Below are positions 1 to 9,071 of a DNA stretch of 64,000 bases, in pieces. The stretch's first letter is position 1. The number at the start of each line of letters is the position of its first letter. A program made the position numbers and the translations under genes. Origin of the DNA: Rhizobiales bacterium SYSU XM002 (GTDB lineage: Bacteria > Pseudomonadota > Alphaproteobacteria > Rhizobiales > Beijerinckiaceae); NCBI GenBank assembly GCA_009846685.1, contig VWVY01000002.1:124001-188000 (forward strand). Reading direction: 5' to 3'. The notes beneath the pieces were generated by a model, which was not told the origin of the DNA, searched no databases, and saw only the letters and a program-made list of their open reading frames with translations.

Positions 1-176
1 AGGTAGCCCGACCGGGCACGCTCGAAAATACGGACGCCGAGATGCTCCTCCAGCGTGTTGAGACGACGGAAAACGGTGGAATTGTTGACACCGAGCATCT
101 CCGCCGCGCCCCCGAGCGAGCGCTGCTCCGCAATAGCGCGGACGAGGCGGAAATCATCCCAGGCAAGTGGTTGCAT
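1..176 (-). CDS. LysR-family transcriptional regulator, N-terminal fragment (cut by window edge)
   Basis: Reading the minus strand from the ATG at 176 gives MQPLAWDDFRLVRAIAEQRS and then a winged helix-turn-helix with the LysR pattern (GGAAEMLGVNNSTVFRRLNT, then LEEHLGVRIFERARSGYL). Only about 58 residues are inside the window, so the effector-binding domain is missing and the regulated genes cannot be inferred. It lies about 100 bp upstream of the stop of the Sua5-type gene on the same strand. The family call rests on the HTH alone. Confidence 0.8.
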   Translation of the reverse strand, partial: MQPLAWDDFRLVRAIAEQRSLGGAAEMLGVNNSTVFRRLNTLEEHLGVRIFERARSGY

Positions 177-277
177 CGGGCCGTTCCAGCTCTTCGTGCA
201 AGTTCACAACGGGACGAAGTGTCCCACATTTTCCTCTGGAAATCACCGTTGAATTCATTTCATGTCCGGTATGAGGG

Positions 278-1261
278 TCACGGACGCGGAGCGGCTGCTC
301 GCGCGAGGCGATCATTGATCGCTTCACCCAGGCCTTGCCGCGGGATCGGCACGACAGCGATGCCCTCGACGGCGAGCGCGTCGAGGCGCCGGAGAAAGGC
401 GTAGAGATTGGCCGCTGCTTCCGCCGTATCGCCGTATGGTGAGAGGTTGAGCGTTCGTTCGGGCGCTGCGCCTTCAGGCGGTTTCGGGCCAAAGGCAAGG
501 CACGCTTCGTCCGGACTCACCGCTGCTGCGTCGAGCCGGAGGCGATGAACAGGGGCGTAGTGCGACGCGAGCCGCCCCGGCGCGAGCGGCAAGGCCGCAT
601 CGCCTCCGTCTGCGGTTTCGAGCTTTACGCCGAGAACATCCTCGATCTGTTCGCGGGCGAGGCCGCCCGGACGCAGCAGCGTCACCTTGCTGTCGAGGCA
701 GCCGAGAATGGTGGATTCAACACCGATCGGGCAGGACCCACCATCGACGATGGCGTCGATGATCCCGTCGAGATCGCTCGCGACATGCGCGGCTTCCGAT
801 GGAGAGACGTGGCCGGAACGATTGGCGCTCGGCGCGGCGATCGGTCTGCCTGCGGCAGAAAGCACGGCCTGCGCCACCGGATGATCCGGCACGCGGATTG
901 CCAGCGATGGCAGCCCGGCGCGTGCGAGTTCGCAAACCGGACAATCTGGCGTAACGGGAACCACCAGCGTCAGCGGTCCCGGCCAGAAGGCCTTCGCGAG
1001 CTTACGCGCCAATGGCGGTAGAGGGGCGAGTTTTTCGGCGGCTTCCGTCGTTGCCACATGGGCGATCAGCGGGTTGAACTGCGGGCGCCCCTTCGCGGCG
1101 TAGAGACGGGCAATCGCGCGCGCATTGGTCGCGTCGGCGCCGAGCCCATAGACGGTCTCGGTCGGGAAGGCGACGAGCTTGCTCTCTGCCAGCAGGCGGC
1201 CAGCCTCCGCAAGTTCGGCGGGAACGGTTCCCAGTCGGCGGGTTTCGATCAGAGCCGTCAT
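278..1261 (-). CDS. tsaC: L-threonylcarbamoyladenylate synthase (Sua5/YrdC family)
   Basis: This enzyme makes threonylcarbamoyl-AMP from threonine, bicarbonate and ATP, the first step of the t6A37 modification of ANN-decoding tRNAs in the cytoplasm. The 327-aa protein has the long Sua5 architecture. A YrdC domain covers about residues 15-200, with FPTETVYGLG at 32-41 and KGRPQFNPL at 57-65. A C-terminal Sua5 domain follows, with LRPGG and a conserved APGRLASHYAP segment. The ATG at 1261 has a purine-rich GGCAGGA just upstream. It is divergent from the acyl-CoA dehydrogenase gene across about 270 bp in which I see no other gene. Confidence 0.93.
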   Translation of the reverse strand: MTALIETRRLGTVPAELAEAGRLLAESKLVAFPTETVYGLGADATNARAIARLYAAKGRPQFNPLIAHVATTEAAEKLAPLPPLARKLAKAFWPGPLTLVVPVTPDCPVCELARAGLPSLAIRVPDHPVAQAVLSAAGRPIAAPSANRSGHVSPSEAAHVASDLDGIIDAIVDGGSCPIGVESTILGCLDSKVTLLRPGGLAREQIEDVLGVKLETADGGDAALPLAPGRLASHYAPVHRLRLDAAAVSPDEACLAFGPKPPEGAAPERTLNLSPYGDTAEAAANLYAFLRRLDALAVEGIAVVPIPRQGLGEAINDRLARAAAPRP

Positions 1262-1531
1262 TCCTGCCGCTCCGGCCTAAGCCGTTCGTCGATCTGTCGT
1301 CTTGGCGACAGCAGGCGGTTCGCGCTGTATGAGATAAGGGAGGGCAGCCCAGCCGAGAGTTTTCCGCCAAGGAGTGCGGTTCTTGCGTCGTCGGGGGTTG
1401 CAAGAATATTGTTCATATGTAAACTAAACCGTGATCGCGCGCGGAAGAGGGTGTCTATCCCGTTGCGACGGCGGTTCCAAACAAGAAATGCATGCCGCCC
1501 CTAGGGCAGGGCATGTTCGGGAGGAAGCATC

Positions 1532-3310
1532 GTGACCTATCGCGCGCCTGTTGAAGACATCTTGTTTGCCATGCGCCATGCCGCCGGACTCGACCGGGGT
1601 GTCGAGGATGGCCTCTACGCCGATCTGGCGGACGGCGTCGCCGAGGCGGTACTCGAAGAGGCAGCGAAGTTCGCGGAGGAGCGCATCGCGCCGCTGAATA
1701 CCGTCGGCGACAAGGAGATGGCCCGGCTGATCGACGGCAAGGTCGTGATGCCGAAGGGCTTTCCCGAGGCTTATCGCGACTGGGCCGCCGGCGGCTGGTC
1801 GAGCGTTGCTGCGGAGCCCGACTTCGGCGGACAGGGCTTGCCGATCCTGTTGAACATCGCCTGCACGGAAATCTGGAATTCCGCGAACCTTGCTTTCGCG
1901 CTCAACCCGCTGCTCACGATGGGCGCGGTCGAGGCCGTCACGGCGCATGGTTCCGAGTTTCTCAAGAAGACCTTCCTCGCCAAGATGATTTCCGGCGAAT
2001 GGACAGGAACCATGAACCTGACTGAACCGCAGGCCGGCTCGGATCTCAACCTTCTGACTTCGCGCGCCGATCCGGTCGGTGATGGCACCTACCGTATCTT
2101 CGGCCAGAAGATTTTCATCACCTATGGTGAGCACGACATCACGGACAACATCGTCCATCTCGTGCTGGCGCGCCTGCCGGGCGCTCCTCCGGGAACGCGC
2201 GGTATCTCGCTGTTTCTGGTGCCGAAGTTTCTCCCGAACGCGGATGGCTCGCCCGGTGCCCGCAACGATGTGCGCTGCCATGCGCTTGAGCATAAGCTCG
2301 GCATCCATGCGTCTCCCACCGCGACCATGATCTTCGGCGATAACGGCGGCGCCATCGGCTGGCTCGTCGGCGAGGAGAACAAGGGCCTCAACTGCATGTT
2401 CACGATGATGAACAACGCGCGTCTCGCCGTGGGCACGCAGGGTGTCGCCATCGCCGAGCGCGCGTTCCAGCATGCACTCGCCTATGCCAGGGAGCGCAAG
2501 CAGGGCCGCGCGGTCGGCGCACCCTCCGCTTCGCCGATCATCGAACATCCAGATGTTAAGCGGATGCTGCTGGAGATGCGGACCAAGACTGCCGCTGGCC
2601 GCGCCCTCTGCCTGATGACCGCTGCCGCTCTCGACCGCTACCATCGTCTTGAAGACCCCACCGCAAGGCAGGCCGCCCACGAAGAGGCGAGCATCCTCAC
2701 GCCGGTCGCCAAGGCCTTCTCGACTGATATCGGCATCGAGGTCGCCTCGCTCGGCGTGCAGATCCACGGCGGCATGGGCTTTGTCGAGGAAACCGGTGCT
2801 GCCCAGCATTATCGCGATGCCCGCATCCTCGCAATCTACGAGGGCACCAACGGTATTCAGGCGATCGATCTCGTGCAACGCAAGCTACCGCTCTCGGACG
2901 GGGCGCGCGTGCGCGGGATGATCGCGGGCTATCGCCGCAGCGCAGAGCAGGCGCGGACAATCAACGATCCCGCGTTCAAGCGGGTTGGCGACCGGCTGAT
3001 CTCGGCGGTGGAAGCGCTCGAACGCGCGACCGATTTCATGTTCGCCAATCTCAAGAGCAATCCAAACGCGGCGCTTGCGGGTGCGACGCCCTACCTGCGG
3101 CTGTTCGCACTCGCCTCGGGTGGCGCAAGCCTCGCCGATCAGGCATTGGCCGCGCGCGTGGCGATGGCGGCGGGTGACACGGATCCGCGCCAGTCGCGCC
3201 GCATCGCCGATGCCCGCTTCTTTGCGGAAAATCTTGCCGCCGGTGCGGAAGGGTTCGAACTCGCGGTTACCGAGGGTGGCGAAGCCGTCATGGCCGAGTT
3301 CGCCGATTGA
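1532..3310 (+). CDS. Acyl-CoA dehydrogenase with C-terminal extension (DmdC-like subfamily)
   Basis: This is an FAD-dependent acyl-CoA dehydrogenase that introduces the 2,3 double bond and passes electrons to ETF. At 592 aa it is longer than the usual 380 aa. It belongs to the subfamily with an Acyl-CoA_dh_C extension, which includes phenylacyl-CoA and 3-methylmercaptopropionyl-CoA dehydrogenases. Visible signatures are MNLTEPQAGSDL near residue 160, LGIHASPT, HGGMGFVEETGAAQHYRDARI around 412-432, and YEGTNGIQ near 436. The GTG start is preceded by GAGGAAG. A hydratase and an SDR follow on the same strand with short gaps, which suggests an acyl-CoA degradation operon. The substrate is not determined by sequence. 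Confidence 0.9.
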   Translation: MTYRAPVEDILFAMRHAAGLDRGVEDGLYADLADGVAEAVLEEAAKFAEERIAPLNTVGDKEMARLIDGKVVMPKGFPEAYRDWAAGGWSSVAAEPDFGGQGLPILLNIACTEIWNSANLAFALNPLLTMGAVEAVTAHGSEFLKKTFLAKMISGEWTGTMNLTEPQAGSDLNLLTSRADPVGDGTYRIFGQKIFITYGEHDITDNIVHLVLARLPGAPPGTRGISLFLVPKFLPNADGSPGARNDVRCHALEHKLGIHASPTATMIFGDNGGAIGWLVGEENKGLNCMFTMMNNARLAVGTQGVAIAERAFQHALAYARERKQGRAVGAPSASPIIEHPDVKRMLLEMRTKTAAGRALCLMTAAALDRYHRLEDPTARQAAHEEASILTPVAKAFSTDIGIEVASLGVQIHGGMGFVEETGAAQHYRDARILAIYEGTNGIQAIDLVQRKLPLSDGARVRGMIAGYRRSAEQARTINDPAFKRVGDRLISAVEALERATDFMFANLKSNPNAALAGATPYLRLFALASGGASLADQALAARVAMAAGDTDPRQSRRIADARFFAENLAAGAEGFELAVTEGGEAVMAEFAD

Positions 3311-3320
3311 GGAGCACGCT

Positions 3321-4073
3321 ATGACCGATACGATCACCACCCATCGCGAGGGGGCAGTCCATGTCCTCACCATGAACCGGGCGGACAAGAAGAACGCGCT
3401 GACGGGCGAGATGTATTCCGCGCTGACGGCTGGTCTCGCCGAGGCGAATGCTGACCCCGCGATCGGCGCAACGCTGATTCTTGGCCAGCCGGGCATCTTC
3501 TGCGCCGGCAACGATATCAAGGACTTCATCGGCTTTGCGATGGGCGGTGGTCTTGGTGCGCCGATCCTCGATTTCCTTCGGGCGCTGGTGAATAACAGGA
3601 AGCCGCTCGTTGCCGGCGTCGATGGCGGTGCGGTCGGCATCGGCACCACCATGATCCTCCATTGCGATTATGCGTTGGCATCCGAGCGCGCGGTGTTTGC
3701 CACGCCCTTCGTCGATCTCGCACTGGTGCCGGAGGCAGGCTCAAGCCTGCTCGCACCGAACCTGATGGGCAACCGCCTCGCTTTCGAACTGCTGGTGATG
3801 GGCGAGCGCTTTTCGGCCGAGCGTGCGGCGAGTGTCGGTCTCGTCAATCGTGTCGTTCCCTCTGCTTCGCTGACAGAGGAGGCGTTGGCTGTCGCGGCCC
3901 GTATCGCAGCCAAGCCGAGAGAGGCCGTTGCGATCTCGCGCCGGCTGCTGCGGGGCGATACCGCACCGCTGCTCGCGCGGATCGAGGAGGAGGCGGAAGC
4001 TTTCAAGGAGCGTCTGCGGTCGGCTGAGGCACGCGCGGCCTTCGAGGCGTTCCTTTCCAAGTCCAAGAACTGA
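3321..4073 (+). CDS. Enoyl-CoA hydratase/isomerase family protein
   Basis: A 250-aa crotonase-fold protein, expected to hydrate 2-enoyl-CoA and follow the dehydrogenase encoded 10 bp upstream. The oxyanion-hole segment GIFCAGNDI lies near residue 57, and the second signature GGAVGIGTTMILHCDYALAS is present. VPEAGSS supplies a glutamate near residue 138 at the usual catalytic position. The ATG at 3321 has GAGGAGCACGC upstream. Crotonases vary in substrate and reaction, and DmdD-like or isomerase activity is possible. The operon context favours beta-oxidation. Confidence 0.9.
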   Translation: MTDTITTHREGAVHVLTMNRADKKNALTGEMYSALTAGLAEANADPAIGATLILGQPGIFCAGNDIKDFIGFAMGGGLGAPILDFLRALVNNRKPLVAGVDGGAVGIGTTMILHCDYALASERAVFATPFVDLALVPEAGSSLLAPNLMGNRLAFELLVMGERFSAERAASVGLVNRVVPSASLTEEALAVAARIAAKPREAVAISRRLLRGDTAPLLARIEEEAEAFKERLRSAEARAAFEAFLSKSKN

Positions 4074-4105
4074 CAAAATCCAGAATTGAACGGGAGCAAG
4101 CTGCC

Positions 4106-4972
4106 ATGAGCCTTGCCGGCAAGACGCTTTTCATCACCGGCGCTTCGCGTGGCATCGGTCTCGCCATTGCGCTTCGGGCGGCGCGCGAGGGTGCGAACAT
4201 CGTCGTCGCGGCGAAGACAGCGGAAGCGCATCCGAAGCTCGAAGGCACGATCTTCACCGCCGCCGACGAGATTGAGAAAGCCGGCGGCAAGGCACTGGCG
4301 CTTCAGGTGGACATTCGCGAGGATGCGGCTGTCGAGGCGGCAATCGCCAAGGCGGCGCAACATTTCGGCGGGCTCGATATTGTCGTCAACAACGCTAGCG
4401 CGATCAACCTCGCGCCCGTGGCCGCGCTCGACATGAAACGCTTCGACCTGATGCATCAGATCAATGCGCGCGGCACTTACCTTGTCTCCAAGTGCGCGCT
4501 GCCGTTCCTCGTCAAGGCGGCCAATCCGCACATCCTGATGCTCTCGCCGCCGCTCGATATGAAGACCAAGTGGTTCGCCGGCCACACCGGCTATTCGATG
4601 GCGAAGTTCGGGATGAGCCTCGTCGTGCTCGGCCTCGCTGGCGAAACCAAGGGCCGCATCGGCGTCAACGCGCTCTGGCCGCGTACGACCATCGCGACCG
4701 CAGCCGTCAAGAACATCCTCGGCGGGGATGCACTGATGCGCACCTCGCGCACGCCGGAAATCCTCGCTGATGCGGCAGCAATGATCTTTGCGAAGGATGG
4801 CAAGACCTTCTCCGGCAACTTCCTGATCGACGATACCTTCATGGCCGCGGAGGGCGTGAGTAACTTCGATCGCTACCGTGCCGATCCGAGCCAGCCACTC
4901 ACGCCGGATTTCTTCGTGCCGGATGATGTTCCCGCGCCTGCCTGCGCTACCTATACGCCGCTGAAGCGCTAG
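4106..4972 (+). CDS. SDR family oxidoreductase, HSDL2-like
   Basis: A 288-aa classical short-chain dehydrogenase/reductase. The cofactor motif TGASRGIG is at residues 11-18, NNAS follows, and the YSMAK active site puts the catalytic Tyr at 163 and Lys at 167. The segments INARGTYLVSKCALPFL and WPRTTIATAAV are typical of the HSDL2-type (hydroxysteroid dehydrogenase-like 2) subfamily. It follows the enoyl-CoA hydratase after 32 bp with its own GGGAGC ribosome site, so it may act on the same acyl-CoA-derived substrate, for example as a hydroxyacyl dehydrogenase. That role is inferred. Confidence 0.88.
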   Translation: MSLAGKTLFITGASRGIGLAIALRAAREGANIVVAAKTAEAHPKLEGTIFTAADEIEKAGGKALALQVDIREDAAVEAAIAKAAQHFGGLDIVVNNASAINLAPVAALDMKRFDLMHQINARGTYLVSKCALPFLVKAANPHILMLSPPLDMKTKWFAGHTGYSMAKFGMSLVVLGLAGETKGRIGVNALWPRTTIATAAVKNILGGDALMRTSRTPEILADAAAMIFAKDGKTFSGNFLIDDTFMAAEGVSNFDRYRADPSQPLTPDFFVPDDVPAPACATYTPLKR

Positions 4973-5051
4973 CCGTCACTTTCTCCTTGCGTCGCCGGGC
5001 CGGATGGAGTGGAACAGCCTTCGCGGGCGCCGGTGAGCGGGGAGTGACGGC

Positions 5052-6065
5052 ATGATCTTTGTCCATCTTCCCCCGATGGGGGACGATCCGGTCGAGGCGA
5101 TCAACCATCGCCGCCGCGGACTTGACCGCCAGAGCCTCGGCCCCTCGGACGCGGTTCCCGCAGAAGCGGTTTGGATCGACCTCATCGACCCCAGCCGCGA
5201 GGAGGATCGCCGGGTCGAGGTCGCACTTGGCATCGAGATCCCGACGCGCGAGGAATCCCGGAACATCGAACCGTCCGAGGTTCTCTACGTCGAAGACGGC
5301 GTCCGATACATGAGCGCGCGCATCCTCTGCCAGTCTGGCACAGAAAGCCCAACGCTGGTGCCGATTTCCTTCATCTTGAAGGACCGGCAGCTCGTCACCG
5401 TGCGCTACGATGAGCCTCGCTCGTTCCAGATTTTCATCAACCGCCTCGCGCGCCCCGGGGGCTGCCTGCCGGCGGGAGACCATGTCCTCGTCTCGCTTTT
5501 CGAGACTGTAATCGACCGTGCGGCAGAGATCCTTCGCCTTTCCGGCGAGCGGATCGACGAGGTTTCCTCCGCCGTCTTCGATCCGAAGGGCGGGCAGCGG
5601 GCCGATGTCGATACCTTCCGCACCACCTTGCAGACGATGGGTATGGAAGGCACGCGCATCTCCAAAGTGCGCGAAAGTCTCGTGTCCATCGAGCGGATGC
5701 TGCTGTTTCTCTCGGCCAACACCGCCGGCCCGAGCCTCGGCGACGATCTCCGTGCGGAGGTCCGCACCACCCTGCGCGACCTCCAGAGCCTGGAGGATCA
5801 CGCGACCTTTCTCTCGGGGAAGATCCAGTTCCTGCTTGATGCGGTACTGGGTCTCGTCAGCCTCGAGCAGAACAAGATCATCAAGATCTTCTCGGTTGCC
5901 GCCGTCGTCTTCCTGCCGCCGACGCTGATCGCGTCAAGCTACGGCATGAATTTCAAGAACATGCCGGAACTCGATTGGCACTACGGCTACCCGATGGCGC
6001 TCGGCGTGATGGTGCTCTCGGCGATCGGCACCTATCTGTTCTTCAAGCTCAAGCGGTGGCTCTAG
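5052..6065 (+). CDS. corA: CorA family magnesium/cobalt transporter
   Basis: An inner-membrane divalent cation channel of 337 aa. A long soluble N-terminal domain is followed by two C-terminal transmembrane segments (about residues 278-298 and 311-332). The first ends in the diagnostic GMN selectivity motif at residues 298-300. The protein terminates in FFKLKRWL, as usual for the family, where a basic tail lies in the cytoplasm. A GGGGAG ribosome site precedes the ATG. The next gene starts 4 bp after the stop, so the two are probably co-transcribed. Confidence 0.93.
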   Translation: MIFVHLPPMGDDPVEAINHRRRGLDRQSLGPSDAVPAEAVWIDLIDPSREEDRRVEVALGIEIPTREESRNIEPSEVLYVEDGVRYMSARILCQSGTESPTLVPISFILKDRQLVTVRYDEPRSFQIFINRLARPGGCLPAGDHVLVSLFETVIDRAAEILRLSGERIDEVSSAVFDPKGGQRADVDTFRTTLQTMGMEGTRISKVRESLVSIERMLLFLSANTAGPSLGDDLRAEVRTTLRDLQSLEDHATFLSGKIQFLLDAVLGLVSLEQNKIIKIFSVAAVVFLPPTLIASSYGMNFKNMPELDWHYGYPMALGVMVLSAIGTYLFFKLKRWL

Positions 6066-6069
6066 GGTC

Positions 6070-6711
6070 ATGTGCGGCCGCTATGCGCTCACGCTGCCGC
6101 CGGATGCCGTCCGAGCCTATTTCGGCTATGTTGACCAGCCGAATTTCCCGGCCCGCTTCGACATTCGCCCGACGCAACCCGTTGCGATCATGCGGCTGGA
6201 AGCGGGAGCGCGCCGGTTCGCGCTCGTCCGCTGGGGCTTTATCCCGGGTTTCGTGAAGGACGAGAGGGAATTCCCGCTTCTCCTCAATGCGCGGTCCGAG
6301 ACGGTGTTCGAGAAGGCGAGCTTTCGCAACGCGATCCGCCGCCGGCGCTGCCTGTTTCTCGCGGATGGGTTCTACGAATGGCAGAAACTGGATGAAAAGG
6401 GACGCAAGAGACAGGCTTTTTTGATCCGCCGCCCCATGCAGGGCCCGATCGCCCTTGCCGGCATCTGGGAAGGCTGGCAGAGCCCGAACGGCTCTGAAAT
6501 CGAGACGGCCGCCATCCTTACCACCTCGGCCAACGCGATGCTCTCGGCTATCCATGACCGGATGCCGGTGATCGTCGAACCGCGCGATTTCGATAGCTGG
6601 CTGGCGCCGGACGCCGGCAACGATGCCGTCGATCGCCTGATGCGACCGCTGGACGATGATGCCCTCGAACTTGTGCGGATTGACACCGTTCCGCGCGACG
6701 AGCCAGCCTAG
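6070..6711 (+). CDS. SOS response-associated peptidase (HMCES/YedK family)
   Basis: A 213-aa SRAP-domain protein. The family forms a covalent thiazolidine crosslink to abasic sites in single-stranded DNA through Cys2. The protein starts MCGRYALTL, so that cysteine is intact after Met removal. The other active-site blocks are present: LLNARSETVFEKASF, the DGFYEWQKL segment with its glutamate, and AIHDRMPVIV with the catalytic His. The start lies 4 bp after corA. No LexA box is apparent nearby, so SOS control cannot be claimed here. Confidence 0.92.
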   Translation: MCGRYALTLPPDAVRAYFGYVDQPNFPARFDIRPTQPVAIMRLEAGARRFALVRWGFIPGFVKDEREFPLLLNARSETVFEKASFRNAIRRRRCLFLADGFYEWQKLDEKGRKRQAFLIRRPMQGPIALAGIWEGWQSPNGSEIETAAILTTSANAMLSAIHDRMPVIVEPRDFDSWLAPDAGNDAVDRLMRPLDDDALELVRIDTVPRDEPA

Positions 6712-6750
6712 AAGGCACCGGTGCACTCGCGCACGAGCGGAGGGACCAAG

Positions 6751-6975
6751 ATGACCGACTGGCTCAGCATTTTTCTTAAACTCGGCCTGCCGGCCGCTGC
6801 GATTGGTGGTGTGCTCTATGCGGGTTTCCGCAACAGGAATGCCCGTAACGGCGACAGCGACGGGGAGAGCAGCTTCGGCAGCGACAGCTCCTGGTCGAGC
6901 GATTCCGACAGCAGCTCTGGCGGCGACTCCGGAGGCGATTCCGGCGGCGGTGGTGGTGATGGTGGCGGTGATTAA
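6751..6975 (+). CDS. Small membrane-anchored Ser/Gly/Asp-rich protein, unknown function
   Basis: A 74-aa protein starting at the ATG at 6751, behind CGGAGGG; an earlier in-frame GTG at 6721 has no ribosome site. Residues 4-25 form one hydrophobic helix (WLSIFLKLGLPAAAIGGVLY). The remainder is low-complexity Ser/Gly/Asp and ends in alternating Gly/Asp. No enzyme domain is visible. Its stop overlaps the convergent RNA methyltransferase stop in a shared TTAA. I do not recognise the family. The acidic flexible tail suggests an exposed or envelope-associated protein, which is inference only. Confidence 0.6.
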   Translation: MTDWLSIFLKLGLPAAAIGGVLYAGFRNRNARNGDSDGESSFGSDSSWSSDSDSSSGGDSGGDSGGGGGDGGGD

Positions 6976-8210
6976 CGCCTGAAGGATGCCACCAGTTCGA
7001 CATGTCCGGCGTGGCGGAACTGGTCGACCGGCGTGACTGTGCCAAGCCGGAAACCGGCGCTGGTCAGCGTCTTCGCATCGCGGGCGAAGGTTTCCGGATC
7101 GCAGGAAATATAGACGACGAGCGAGATTTTTGACTTGGCAAGTTCCTTGACCTGCGCTTCCGCGCCCTGACGCGGCGGATCGAGAAGCACGGCGTCGAAT
7201 GGTTTCAGTTCCGGCGCGAAGAGCGGGCGACGGAAGAGGTCGCGGGCTTCCGCCGTCGCCGGTTTTCCGCCCGGATGGGCGCGGATCGAGCGGTTGAAGG
7301 CCTCGATTGCCCCGGCGTCGCTGTCGTAGGCCGTCACCTTCATCTCGCGCGCGAGGCGCAGACCGAACGGGCCAAGCCCACAGAACAGTTCGACGACGTG
7401 CTTCGTCTTTCCCAGAGCTTCCCGCGCCAGACGTGCGAGCAGCGCTTCACCACGGGCGGTCGGCTGGAGGAAGGAACCTGCCGGCAGAAAGGCCAGCATC
7501 TCCGGTCTGTCTTCAAAGATAACACGCGGGCTTCGCGCCTCGACGAGGCGTTCGCCATGGAGCGTCAGGCGCGCCAAGTTCCGCGCCACCGCGAATTCGA
7601 TCAGTTTCTTGCGAAGGGGCTCGGGCAACGGGCCGCACCCGCGCAGATCGCAATCGAGTCCCTCGGCACTGGCCGTTACCTGAAGGTCCATCGGCTTGCT
7701 GATGCCGCGTAGGATATGACCGATGCCCCGCGCAAGGTCGGGCGCAGGGTCAAGTTCGGGGACGAGCAGCGGGCAACGATCGAGGTCGATAAGGTCGTGG
7801 CTCCCCGCGCGCATGAACCCGGCGCAGGTTCCGCCCTCGCGTTGGCGGATGTGCAGCGTGACACGGCGGCGTCCGGCTCCATGTGCGTCGAGTGTCGGAG
7901 CAACCTTGGCCTCAACGCCCGCGCGGCTCAGCGCCATCGTGACCCGTTCCTGTTTCCAGTTCCGGACCGCGTCGGACGACCAGTGCTGCACGATGCAGCC
8001 GCCGCAAGTGCCGAAATGCGCGCAGATCGGCTCAATCCGCTCCGGGCTCGTTGAAAGCCGCTCGAAGGTCCCGGACGATGCGGCCTTTGGCGCGCGGAAT
8101 GTTTCGCCGGGTAGACCGAAGGGTATGGCGAGGCGGGATCCATCTGCGAGGCGTGCGAGCCCGTCGCCCTTGCTGCCGACGGCGTCGACGGTGATCTCGA
8201 TCCCGTTCAT
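6972..8210 (-). CDS. Class I SAM-dependent RNA methyltransferase (TrmA/RlmD-type m5U methyltransferase)
   Basis: Predicted 23S rRNA or tRNA uridine C5 methyltransferase of 412 aa. A short TRAM-like N-terminus (EITVDAVGSKGDGLARL) precedes an iron-sulfur motif with cysteines at 63, 69 and 72 (CAHFGTCGGC). The SAM-binding segment is VVELFCGLGPFGL, and the catalytic region has LLDPPRQGAE and VVYISCDPETFARD, where the Cys is the nucleophile. I chose the ATG at 8210, three codons inside the longest frame, because it forms an ATGA overlap with the stop of tlyA. That implies translational coupling. Confidence 0.9.
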   Translation of the reverse strand: MNGIEITVDAVGSKGDGLARLADGSRLAIPFGLPGETFRAPKAASSGTFERLSTSPERIEPICAHFGTCGGCIVQHWSSDAVRNWKQERVTMALSRAGVEAKVAPTLDAHGAGRRRVTLHIRQREGGTCAGFMRAGSHDLIDLDRCPLLVPELDPAPDLARGIGHILRGISKPMDLQVTASAEGLDCDLRGCGPLPEPLRKKLIEFAVARNLARLTLHGERLVEARSPRVIFEDRPEMLAFLPAGSFLQPTARGEALLARLAREALGKTKHVVELFCGLGPFGLRLAREMKVTAYDSDAGAIEAFNRSIRAHPGGKPATAEARDLFRRPLFAPELKPFDAVLLDPPRQGAEAQVKELAKSKISLVVYISCDPETFARDAKTLTSAGFRLGTVTPVDQFRHAGHVELVASFRR

Positions 8211-8956
8211 GCCTTGCACCCCAGCAGCAGGAATTCGCGGTTGCCGTCACCGCCGACGATGGGGGAGGGAATGATGCGATCGACGATCACGCCGAGTTCG
8301 CTCAACTCTTCGGCCACGCGCGAGCAGATCGCCTCTTGAAGCGCCTCATCGCGGATGATGCCGTTTTTCGTCACGCCCGGTCCGGCCTCGAACTGCGGCT
8401 TGACGAGCGCGATCACCGCGCCGCCGGCCTTCAGGCGTGCAAGTCCCGCCGGAATCGCCTTTGCGAGGCCGATGAAACTCAGATCAGCAACGAGAATGTC
8501 GATCGGTTCAGGAACGAGCGCTTCGTCGACCCGTCGCGCATCGGTTCCCTCCAGGTTCACGATACGGAGGTCTGCGGCGAGGCGGGGATGGAGCTGGCCA
8601 TGCCCGACATCGACCGCATAAATCTTGCGGGCCCCGCGCTGGAGGAGCAGGTCGGTGAAGCCACCGGTCGAGGCGCCGAGATCGAGGCAAGTCAGTCCGC
8701 AAGGGTTGAGGTTTGTCGCATCGAGTGCGGCTTTCAGCTTCAGCCCCGCGCGCGAGACGGTCTCGAAGGGCTCTTCCGCTTCCAGCTGCTGGCCGTGCCG
8801 CACGATCTGCGAGGGCTTCTTGACGACGGCGCCATCGACCTTCACCAGCCCGGCCGCGATCGAGGCCACAGCGCGCGCGCGGCTCGCGGCAAGCCCGCGT
8901 TCGACGAGCGCCTGGTCGAGGCGGAGGGCGTTGGAATGATCGGAGGACATGTCCAT
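8207..8956 (-). CDS. tlyA: TlyA family rRNA (cytidine-2'-O)-methyltransferase
   Basis: A 249-aa TlyA/hemolysin-A-type protein. An S4 RNA-binding domain (about residues 12-70, LRLDQALVERGLAASRARA) is fused to an FtsJ-like SAM domain containing CLDLGASTGGFTDLLLQRG and an Asp-rich VADLSFIGL segment. Homologues 2'-O-methylate 16S and 23S rRNA and affect capreomycin sensitivity. The older name hemolysin is misleading. It is coupled by ATGA overlap to the downstream methyltransferase, and lies in the block with dxs and xseB that recurs in Alphaproteobacteria. Confidence 0.92.
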   Translation of the reverse strand: MDMSSDHSNALRLDQALVERGLAASRARAVASIAAGLVKVDGAVVKKPSQIVRHGQQLEAEEPFETVSRAGLKLKAALDATNLNPCGLTCLDLGASTGGFTDLLLQRGARKIYAVDVGHGQLHPRLAADLRIVNLEGTDARRVDEALVPEPIDILVADLSFIGLAKAIPAGLARLKAGGAVIALVKPQFEAGPGVTKNGIIRDEALQEAICSRVAEELSELGVIVDRIIPSPIVGGDGNREFLLLGCKA

Positions 8957-9071
8957 CCGTATATCGCCTCGGCGTGCCGGATCAACTGATAGTGAACCCG
9001 CTAGGCAGGCACCGAATGCGCGCTACTCTCCCTTCGATCCGCAGTGGGCGGACGACACGAGGAGACAGAAA

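Noticed and set aside
1424-2878. A 484-codon open frame on the minus strand opposite the acyl-CoA dehydrogenase
   Set aside because: It is antisense to a secure gene, has no family features, and is a GC-skew shadow typical of GC-rich DNA.
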